12,724 nucleotides of DNA from DATACZ01 sp036258795 (GTDB lineage: Bacteria > Actinomycetota > CADDZG01 > JAHWKV01): NCBI GenBank assembly GCA_036258795.1, contig DATACZ010000048.1, positions 1 through 12,724 of the forward strand, written 5' to 3'. Positions 1 to 4,812 of the stretch are shown piece after piece. A program made the translations under genes and the position numbers. Each line of letters begins with the position of its first letter. The first letter of the stretch is position 1. Below the pieces are notes generated by a model. That model saw only the letters and a program-made list of their open reading frames with translations. It did no database searches and was not told where the DNA came from.

Positions 1-717
1 CTCCTCACCTACCACGGCATCCGGGCGAAGCTGGTCTCCTACCACCAGGCCAACGAGCGGCAGCAGACCGGGCGGCTAATCCAGTTGCTCAAGGGAGGGA
101 GCCGCATCGCCTTGGTGAGCGACGGGGGTATGCCGGCTATATCCGATCCGGGTTACCGGCTGGTACGAGAAGCCATTGCCGCCGGGGTGGCGCTAGAGGT
201 AATTCCGGGGCCCTCGGCCATCCTTTCGGCGCTGGTGGCGTCCGGGCTGCCTACTGCGCGGTTTTCCTTCGAGGGCTTTCTCCCCCGAGGTTCCGGAGAG
301 AAAGCCAGGCGTCTGGAGGCCGTGTCCCGCGACGACCGTACTCTCATATTCTTCGAATCTCCGTCCCGGGTGAGGGCGACCCTCCAGGCCATCCACACCA
401 TGCTGGGGGACCGCCCGATGGCCCTCGCCCGTGAGCTCACCAAGGTGCACGAGGAGGTCCTCAGGGGATCGGTGTCCCAGCTAATCGACGAGGTGCCCGA
501 CGAGGTCCTGGGCGAGGTGGTTCTGGTGGTGGAGGGTTCCAGGGAGGAAGCCGACGAGCTGGCCTCCGCGGTAACCTTTGCCCGCCGCCTGATCGACGAC
601 GGGATGACAAAGTCTAAAGCGGCCGCCCAAGCGGCATCTCGATTCAACGCCTCACGCCGGTCCGTGTACGAGCAGCTGTTGCCTCAGCCGGAAGAGAACG
701 GCTCCCAGGCCGGTTGA
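1..717 (+). CDS. rsmI: 16S rRNA 2'-O-methyltransferase RsmI (5' truncated by window edge)
   Basis: RsmI uses S-adenosylmethionine to methylate the 2'-hydroxyl of C1402 in 16S rRNA, tuning the ribosomal P site. The reading frame is open from base 1, so the true start lies upstream; by comparison with the family (about 280 residues) roughly 50 N-terminal residues are missing and 238 are visible. Family marks, numbered from the first visible codon: SYHQANE near 15-21, the cofactor-site signature SDGGMPAISDPG at 40-51 (classical form SDAGTP), the PGPSA and SGLP segments, GFLPRGSGEK, RTLIFFESPSR, and RELTK with its Glu near 145. The C-terminal small helical domain (about 197-229, DDGMTKSKAAAQAA) is complete. 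A TTG at 85 is in frame but lies inside conserved sequence, so it is not the start. The last 34 bases overlap the 3' end of the convergent abrB-like gene. Confidence 0.95.
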   Translation, partial: LLTYHGIRAKLVSYHQANERQQTGRLIQLLKGGSRIALVSDGGMPAISDPGYRLVREAIAAGVALEVIPGPSAILSALVASGLPTARFSFEGFLPRGSGEKARRLEAVSRDDRTLIFFESPSRVRATLQAIHTMLGDRPMALARELTKVHEEVLRGSVSQLIDEVPDEVLGEVVLVVEGSREEADELASAVTFARRLIDDGMTKSKAAAQAASRFNASRRSVYEQLLPQPEENGSQAG

Positions 718-965
718 CGGCCGCCAACCCCGGACAGGTCGCTGGCACAGCTGGAGCAGACCATCTGGTCCTTGAACTGCGTGAGGTCGTTCCGTGAGGA
801 GCAAAAGACGCAGGAGTCCTGCCTGGATGTGAGGATTATCCGGTCGTCCTCGACGGAAATATCGAGGACACCGCCTACTTTGAGTGAGAGAGATTTCCGT
901 ATCTCGGCGGGGATGACTATGCGGCCCAAGTCATCGAGCTTTCGGCTCATGCCCGTGTTCTTCAT
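684..965 (-). CDS. abrB: AbrB/SpoVT-type transition-state regulator with C-terminal Cys4 motif
   Basis: This 93-residue DNA-binding protein has the swapped-hairpin AbrB fold at its N-terminus: MKNTGMSRKLDDLGRIVIPA at 1-20, followed by EIRKSL, which closely follows the Bacillus AbrB/SpoVT signature. The second half carries CVFC at 52-55 and CSSC at 70-73, a Cys4 arrangement that probably binds one zinc. ATG 965 is chosen because family members begin exactly at MKxTG; an in-frame extension up to 1037 has no family similarity and would overlap metG. Upstream is no good Shine-Dalgarno, but a TATTAT box lies 8 bases before the ATG, so the mRNA may be leaderless. The gene is divergent from metG (58 bp between starts) and its 3' end overlaps rsmI. 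AbrB-type proteins usually bind many AT-rich promoters as dimers or tetramers; the targets here are unknown. Confidence 0.88.
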   Translation of the reverse strand: MKNTGMSRKLDDLGRIVIPAEIRKSLSLKVGGVLDISVEDDRIILTSRQDSCVFCSSRNDLTQFKDQMVCSSCASDLSGVGGRQPAWEPFSSG

Positions 966-973
966 TCCAGGCG

Positions 974-980
974 ATAATAT
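974..980. promoter_or_regulatory. AT tract with back-to-back -10-like boxes between abrB and metG
   Basis: The abrB-metG gap has one AT-rich island. Read on the minus strand it gives TATTAT (979-974), 8 bases before the abrB ATG. Read on the plus strand it gives TAATAT (975-980), about 43 bases before the metG ATG. Both fit the actinobacterial TANNNT -10 pattern. Possible -35 hexamers are weak (TTGGGG at 1001-996 for abrB, 16-bp spacer). Function as overlapping divergent promoters is inference. Confidence 0.45.
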
Positions 981-1023
981 CCGGACTTCCAGGTCCCCCA
1001 AAGGCAACGAAAGACCGCTCCCC

Positions 1024-2562
1024 ATGGCTAAGGACACCTTCTACATCACTACGCCGATCTACTACGTTAACGACGTACCCCACGTCGGGCACGCTTACAC
1101 CACGGTTGCCGCCGACTTCATCGCCCGCTATCACCGTTTGGCTGGGGAAAAGGTCTTCTTCCTGACGGGGACTGACGAGCACGGCCAGAAGATCGCTCAG
1201 GCGGCCGAGGAGAGGGGCCTGGACCCACAGACCTGGAGCGACCAGATGATCCCTCGATGGGTCGACGTTTGGGACAGGTTGGAGATCTCATACGACGACT
1301 TCATCCGCACCACCGAGGAGCGGCACATCAAACCCGTTCAGGCCCTGGTCCAGGAGCTGTACGACCGTGGTGACATCTACCTGGATACCTACGAGGGCCA
1401 CTACTGCGTGGCGTGCGAAGCCTTCTACCAGCCGAGCGAGCTGATAGACGGGCTCTGTCCCATTCATGAAAGACCGGTCCAGGTGGTGAAGGAGGAAAAC
1501 TACTTCTTCCGGCTCTCCTCATACGCCGAGCGGCTCCTGGACCTCTACGAATCCCGGCCCAGCTTTGTCCGCCCCGAAGTCAGGCGCAACGAGGTGATGA
1601 GCTTTGTGAAGGGTGGCCTGCAGGACCTTTCCATATCTCGCACCTCCTTCACCTGGGGGGTGCCCATACCCTGGGACCCCAAGCATGTGATGTACGTGTG
1701 GATCGACGCCCTCCAGAACTACATCACCGCAGCCGGGCAGGGCTCGGATCCCGGCAGGTTCGAGCGCATCTGGCCGGCGGATATCCACCTCATCGGCAAG
1801 GACATCCTGCGGCAGCACGCGGTGATATGGCCCGCCTTGCTCATGGCGGCCGGATTGGAGATCCCGAAGACGGTGTTCGCTCATGGGTATCTCACCGTCG
1901 GGGGCAAAAAGATGTCCAAGACAAACCTGACCGGAATCTCGCCTCACCAGCTCATCGACACCATCGGTCCCGACGGCTACAGATATCACTTCCTACGCGA
2001 GGGGAGCTTTGGGCAAGACGGCTCATTCTCCTGGGAGGCCATGGTCGCTCGTTACAACGCCGACCTGGCCAATGACCTGGGAAACTTGGTGAGCCGTACG
2101 CTCGCGATGACCGCCAACTACTTCGACGCGGTAGTGCCTGCTCCCGAAGCTCTAGAAGACGAAGAGACAAACCTCCAGTCGGCCGCGGCCAAAGCCGCCC
2201 GGGACATGGACCAGCGGGTGCGGGACCTGGACCCCGGCGAGGCGCTCGCCGCAGTGTTCGAGCTGGTGAAAGCTACCAACCACTACATCGATGCCTGCAC
2301 GCCCTGGAAGCTGGCAAAGGATCCCGACCAGCGTGGACGGCTGGCCACGGTGCTCCACTCGGCCTGCGAAGCTATCCGCCAGATATCGATTCTCATCTCC
2401 CCCGCCATGCCGGCGGCCTCTCGCCGCATACGCGACCAGTTGGGACTGGATCAGGTGGACACGCGCGCACTCGCTGAGTCGCTGATCCCCGGCGAGTCTC
2501 TCGTGGGGACGAAAATCACAAAGGGTGCTTCGATCTTTCCGAGAGTCGAGGCTGAGCCGTGA
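1024..2562 (+). CDS. metG: Methionyl-tRNA synthetase (512 aa)
   Basis: This class I aminoacyl-tRNA synthetase charges tRNA-Met and initiator tRNA in the cytoplasm. ATG 1024 is chosen because MAKDTFYITTPIYYVND is the normal family N-terminus; the frame is open back to 772 but that stretch is the reverse strand of abrB. HVGH at 20-23 is the HIGH motif. A single zinc knuckle uses C128, C131, C145 and H148, the Thermus-type arrangement. KMSKT at 296-300 is the KMSKS loop with a Thr variant, also found in Thermus. The anticodon-binding helical domain contains NHYIDACTPWKLAKDP. It ends at 512 residues with no C-terminal Trbp111-like dimerisation domain, as in short bacterial forms. No strong ribosome-binding site is seen (AAAGG near 1000-1004 is distant). 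tatD follows after 28 bases, probably in the same transcript. Confidence 0.96.
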   Translation: MAKDTFYITTPIYYVNDVPHVGHAYTTVAADFIARYHRLAGEKVFFLTGTDEHGQKIAQAAEERGLDPQTWSDQMIPRWVDVWDRLEISYDDFIRTTEERHIKPVQALVQELYDRGDIYLDTYEGHYCVACEAFYQPSELIDGLCPIHERPVQVVKEENYFFRLSSYAERLLDLYESRPSFVRPEVRRNEVMSFVKGGLQDLSISRTSFTWGVPIPWDPKHVMYVWIDALQNYITAAGQGSDPGRFERIWPADIHLIGKDILRQHAVIWPALLMAAGLEIPKTVFAHGYLTVGGKKMSKTNLTGISPHQLIDTIGPDGYRYHFLREGSFGQDGSFSWEAMVARYNADLANDLGNLVSRTLAMTANYFDAVVPAPEALEDEETNLQSAAAKAARDMDQRVRDLDPGEALAAVFELVKATNHYIDACTPWKLAKDPDQRGRLATVLHSACEAIRQISILISPAMPAASRRIRDQLGLDQVDTRALAESLIPGESLVGTKITKGASIFPRVEAEP

Positions 2563-2572
2563 TGGCCCGGCG

Positions 2573-2580
2573 AAGGGGGA
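2573..2580 (+). promoter_or_regulatory. Ribosome-binding site deciding the tatD start
   Basis: The purine run AAGGGGGA lies 7 bases before TTG 2588 and 10 before GTG 2591. It shows that tatD begins at one of these codons rather than at upstream in-frame codons inside the metG end. Confidence 0.6.
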
Positions 2581-2590
2581 CGACAAGTTG

Positions 2591-3355
2591 GTGTGGGTAG
2601 ATTCTCACTGCCACCTTGATTCGATAGAGGGCGACCTTGCCGGTGTACTTCAACGCGCGGCTGAGGCGGAGGTAGAGCGGCTGGTGACGATCGGGACGGA
2701 CGTCGAGACCAGTCGCCGGGCGATCGAGCTGGCGTCCTCCGATTCCAGGGTATGGGCTACTGTCGGCGTGCACCCCCATGAGGCTGATGGGTTCGATGAG
2801 AGCGCGGCGAGTGAAATCGAGCGTCTCGCCGGTGAGCCAAGGGTCGTGGCCGTGGGTGAGGTCGGGCTTGACTACTACCGGAACGTGTCAAGCCAAGAGG
2901 GACAAAGAAGCGCCTTTACCACTCAGGTGCTCATGGCAAAGCGGGTCGGCAAGCCGCTGGTGATCCATGTCAGGGACGCCTATAGGGATGTCTTGGAGCT
3001 GCTTTCGGGAATCGGCCCCCCGGAGGGGCTCGTATTCCACTGCTTCTCCGGAGACCGCGACGACGTCCATGATGCGCTGGAGCTGGGCGGATACATATCG
3101 TTCGCCGGAAACGTCTCCTACAAGAGTGCCGAGCCGCTTCGTGAGGCCGCCAGAAGCGTGCCGCTAGAACGGCTTCTGGTCGAGACCGACTCTCCTTACC
3201 TTGCTCCGCTGCCCTATCGCGGCAAGCCCAACGAGCCTGCTTACATCACCGAGGTCGGAAGGGCTCTTGCGAATGCGATCGGCAAACCGGTCGAGGATAT
3301 CGCCGATGCAACCAGCCGAAATGCCGCCGAAGTGTTCGGCCTTCCGCTCCGGTAG
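2591..3355 (+). CDS. tatD: TatD-family metal-dependent DNase/hydrolase (254 aa)
   Basis: This cytoplasmic TIM-barrel metal-dependent hydrolase is of the TatD family, implicated in 3'-5' DNA/RNA exonuclease activity and DNA repair. All metal ligands are visible, numbered from GTG 2591: HCH at 6-8, E90 in VGEVGLDYY, H126 in VIHVRDA, H150 in FHCFSG and D200 in ETDSPYL. The length matches the family. TTG 2588 is an equally possible start, giving one extra residue; both are served by the AAGGGGGA site at 2573-2580. The frame is open upstream to 2525, but that overlaps metG and is not conserved. metG-tatD linkage is common in Firmicutes and Actinomycetota. The rpf, ksgA and ispE genes that often follow are absent here; a convergent msrB comes next. 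Confidence 0.94.
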   Translation: MWVDSHCHLDSIEGDLAGVLQRAAEAEVERLVTIGTDVETSRRAIELASSDSRVWATVGVHPHEADGFDESAASEIERLAGEPRVVAVGEVGLDYYRNVSSQEGQRSAFTTQVLMAKRVGKPLVIHVRDAYRDVLELLSGIGPPEGLVFHCFSGDRDDVHDALELGGYISFAGNVSYKSAEPLREAARSVPLERLLVETDSPYLAPLPYRGKPNEPAYITEVGRALANAIGKPVEDIADATSRNAAEVFGLPLR

Positions 3356-3397
3356 CAAGGTAGCGAAGGATCCGCTGCGCGGAAGCTAGCCCTTGCT
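3354..3397. terminator. Imperfect inverted repeat between convergent tatD and msrB, possible bidirectional terminator
   Basis: Nested complementary arms can fold one long hairpin: AGCAAGG (3354-3360) with CCTTGCT (3391-3397), TAGC (3361-3364) with GCTA (3385-3388), and TCCGC (3371-3375) with GCGGA (3379-3383) around a TGC loop. This gives 16 pairs interrupted by small internal loops. The arms include parts of both stop codons. There is no T-tract on either side, so intrinsic termination is uncertain. Confidence 0.45.
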
Positions 3398-3799
3398 TGA
3401 ATCGCCCTTCGGCTCGAAATCCAGACTGCATGAATTTATGCAGTACCGCTTGCCCGTGGGACGCGGGCCATCATCGAATACGTGCCCCAAATGAGAGCCG
3501 CAGTTCTTGCACACGACCTCGGTGCGCGTCATGAAAAGGCTGTTGTCGGGTTTCAGCTCAACGTTTTCGCTGGCCACGGGCTCGGTAAAGCTTGGCCAGC
3601 CGGTGCCGGAGTCGAACTTCACCTCTGAAGAGAACAGCTCGGCGCCGCAGGCACCGCACCGATACATTCCCTCGTCCTTGTTGTACGTGTATGCGCCGGT
3701 AAACGGGCGCTCGGTTCCCTTCTCCCTCAGGACCCGGTACCGCTCAGGTCCGAGCTCCCGGCGCCACTCCTCCTCGCTCTTGATGACCTTCTCCGGCAA
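3386..3799 (-). CDS. msrB: Peptide methionine-(R)-S-oxide reductase MsrB (137 aa)
   Basis: MsrB reduces the R-epimer of methionine sulfoxide in proteins, repairing oxidative damage in the cytoplasm with thioredoxin as usual electron donor. The zinc site is complete (C48, C51, C97, C100). GTERPFTGAY, GTGWPSF, LGHVFDDGP and GKRYCINS are family signatures, and C120 in RYCINS is the catalytic cysteine. The usual resolving cysteine of SGCGWPSF is Thr66 here, and an extra Cys124 sits four residues after the catalytic one. The start is TTG 3799, supported by a near-perfect Shine-Dalgarno 6 bases upstream; there is no competing ATG or GTG with such a site. The gene is 47 bases downstream of the 77-residue membrane protein on the same strand, so the two may be co-transcribed. 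Confidence 0.95.
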   Translation of the reverse strand: MPEKVIKSEEEWRRELGPERYRVLREKGTERPFTGAYTYNKDEGMYRCGACGAELFSSEVKFDSGTGWPSFTEPVASENVELKPDNSLFMTRTEVVCKNCGSHLGHVFDDGPRPTGKRYCINSCSLDFEPKGDSSKG

Positions 3800-3805
3800 G
3801 ACACA

Positions 3806-3813
3806 CCTCCTTT
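3806..3813 (-). promoter_or_regulatory. Strong ribosome-binding site for msrB (TTG start)
   Basis: On the minus strand AAAGGAGG lies 6 bases before TTG 3799. It is the best Shine-Dalgarno match I found in the window and decides the unusual start codon. Confidence 0.85.
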
Positions 3814-3846
3814 ATCAGCCGAGTCCAGCTTACGCGATAGTGCGGC

Positions 3847-4080
3847 TTAAAAGGTGCCCTCGGAAAAGGAGGCGAGCCGGTCCGGATGGGTCTTTTGATG
3901 TCCGTTGGTGGCCGGCTCTCCCTTCGTGAAAGGTCTCTTAGAGTCCGGCTTTCCCACATGCTGGCTGCTTGATTCCACGAGCCGGGACTCGGCGATGTAC
4001 CTGACGAGTGCTGCTGCCGCCATGCCGATGAGAATGCTCGGCAGCGCCTTCCTCAAGTAGGTACGGGCAACGCGTCCCAT
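3847..4080 (-). CDS. Small single-pass membrane protein, unknown function (77 aa)
   Basis: I do not recognise a family. ATG 4080 is chosen because AGGAG (4093-4089) sits 8 bases upstream; the longer frame to 4182 has no such site. The protein has a short basic N-terminus (MGRVARTYLRK), a hydrophobic stretch at about 13-28 (LPSILIGMAAAALV) that could span the membrane or act as an uncleaved anchor, and a polar tail rich in Lys, Ser, Pro and His without obvious motifs. By the positive-inside rule the basic N-terminus would be cytoplasmic and the tail outside. It lies upstream of msrB on the same strand and is divergent from the Cys/His-rich gene. A role connected with MsrB is only suggested by position. 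Confidence 0.6.
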   Translation of the reverse strand: MGRVARTYLRKALPSILIGMAAAALVRYIAESRLVESSSQHVGKPDSKRPFTKGEPATNGHQKTHPDRLASFSEGTF

Positions 4081-4114
4081 GGGAGCAACTCCTCTCACGC
4101 AGGTGGCCTGTTTG

Positions 4115-4147
4115 AGCCGATAGTAGTAGAAAGGGTGGAGGTCGGCT
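4115..4147. repeat. Inverted repeat in the divergent intergenic region 4081-4172
   Basis: AGCCGA (4115-4120) and TCGGCT (4142-4147) are perfect reverse complements separated by 21 bases, between the divergent starts of the 77-residue protein gene and the Cys/His-rich gene. It could be a two-half-site operator or a leader hairpin. Six-base arms are short, so chance is possible. Confidence 0.35.
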
Positions 4148-4172
4148 AGAAGGAAGGGAAGGATCAAAGGCT

Positions 4173-4367
4173 GTGAGCCCAAACGAGGATCCTGAATTTC
4201 GGTCCAGGATGGAGGATGCCGAGTTGGAGCTACTCACGAAGTTCCGTACGGATCTCTGTCACCATGGTCATCGAAAGTGGGACGATCGGGGCCGCCGGTT
4301 GACCTGTCCTCAGTGCACCGCCGAGGCCGCCACTAAGGTGGCGAATCCCCCGGTAGAGCAGGGCTAG
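4173..4367 (+). CDS. Small Cys/His-rich, zinc-ribbon-like protein (64 aa)
   Basis: No family is recognised. The protein starts with an acidic segment that looks helical (about 7-27), followed by a probable metal-binding knuckle: C29, H30, H31 and H33, then CPQC at 45-48. The CHHGH-x11-CPQC spacing resembles a zinc ribbon but is not diagnostic. GTG 4173 has AAGGA 9 bases upstream (4159-4163). The gene is divergent from the 77-residue membrane protein and convergent with the doxX-like gene, with which it shares a CTAG containing both stop codons. The coding status is supported by the ribosome-binding site, the tight fit between neighbours and the cysteine pattern, but it could be an unexpressed frame. 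Confidence 0.5.
   Translation: MSPNEDPEFRSRMEDAELELLTKFRTDLCHHGHRKWDDRGRRLTCPQCTAEAATKVANPPVEQG
4328..4343. terminator. Perfect 6-bp hairpin near the doxX-like 3' end
   Basis: CGCCAC and GTGGCG flank a TAAG loop. On the minus strand the hairpin begins 20 bases beyond the doxX-like stop codon and could help end that transcript. It lies within the coding sequence of the convergent small gene and has no T-tract. Confidence 0.3.
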
Positions 4368-4753
4368 GCTCGGAAAAAGGTATAGGCCCACCAAATCAGT
4401 AACGGCTGAACGGGAAGCCTCAGCCATAGCCGGACGCTTGAGCCGGTAAAGAACCCGCCGCCCGGAGTGGGGCCGTCAAGAGCCATTTGGATGTTCGCCG
4501 GGAAGACCGCGACCAGGATGATCATGATCAGTCCGGCCCCGATGCGGCGCGTGCGAGGTATCGCCAACAGCACTGAGGAGGCAATCTCGGTAAGTCCGCT
4601 GTAAAAAACGAGCGCCTCGGGGTGGCCGATGATCCTGGGAACGATTCTTTCGTAGGGCTCAGGCTTCACCAGGTGAAGCAGTCCGGAGATGCCCATGAGA
4701 GCCACCAGGCCCGTCAAAGAGAGCCGGCGCGTCAAATGCGCTCGACGAGACAT
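4364..4753 (-). CDS. DoxX-family integral membrane protein (129 aa)
   Basis: This is a small four-helix membrane protein of the DoxX-like type. Likely transmembrane segments lie at about 11-29, 47-64, 70-88 and 108-126. Family-like features are GLLHLVKPEPYERIVP after helix 1, VFYSGLTEIASSVLLAIPRTRR across helix 2, VAVFPANIQMAL after helix 3, and LRLPVQPLLIWWAY in the last helix. DoxX proteins are poorly defined biochemically; in mycobacteria one member forms a membrane oxidoreductase complex with a superoxide dismutase and a thiosulfate sulfurtransferase. ATG 4753 is chosen because it immediately precedes the first helix; longer frames run into kgd. No strong ribosome-binding site is seen. 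It lies 58 bases downstream of kgd on the same strand with a hairpin between them. Family assignment is firm, function is not. Confidence 0.82.
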   Translation of the reverse strand: MSRRAHLTRRLSLTGLVALMGISGLLHLVKPEPYERIVPRIIGHPEALVFYSGLTEIASSVLLAIPRTRRIGAGLIMIILVAVFPANIQMALDGPTPGGGFFTGSSVRLWLRLPVQPLLIWWAYTFFRA

Positions 4754-4788
4754 CGTCGCAGGCCCCGCTCCCGTCAACTTCGAGCTGA

Positions 4789-4812
4789 AGCGGTAGGGCT
4801 TAGCCCTCCGCT
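4789..4812 (-). terminator. Stable hairpin directly after kgd
   Basis: AGCGG-T-AGGGC (4789-4799) pairs with GCCCT-CCGCT (4803-4812) around a TTA loop: ten base pairs with a single bulged base. On the minus strand it begins at the last base of the kgd stop codon. No T-tract follows, so it may be a non-canonical terminator, a 3'-end stabiliser, or an attenuator before the doxX-like gene. Confidence 0.5.

Noticed and set aside
118..153. SDGGMP in RsmI instead of SDAGTP as a catalytic defect
   Set aside because: Met at this position appears normal in actinobacterial RsmI and Gly for Ala is conservative.
153..647. 164-codon open frame antisense to rsmI
   Set aside because: Arg/Ser-rich shadow of a high-GC gene with no recognisable domain; rsmI motifs on the plus strand are clear.
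772..1023. Open frame extending metG upstream by 84 codons
   Set aside because: It overlaps the abrB-like gene on the other strand, shows no MetRS similarity, and the conserved N-terminus begins at ATG 1024.
1909..1923. KMSKT instead of KMSKS in MetG as a possibly damaged active site
   Set aside because: Thr at this place is a known natural variant, including in Thermus, so it does not suggest inactivity.
3817..3847. AGCCG-N21-CGGCT between msrB and the 77-residue gene as another operator
   Set aside because: Five-base arms at a fixed gap are expected by chance many times in this window, and one arm touches a stop codon.
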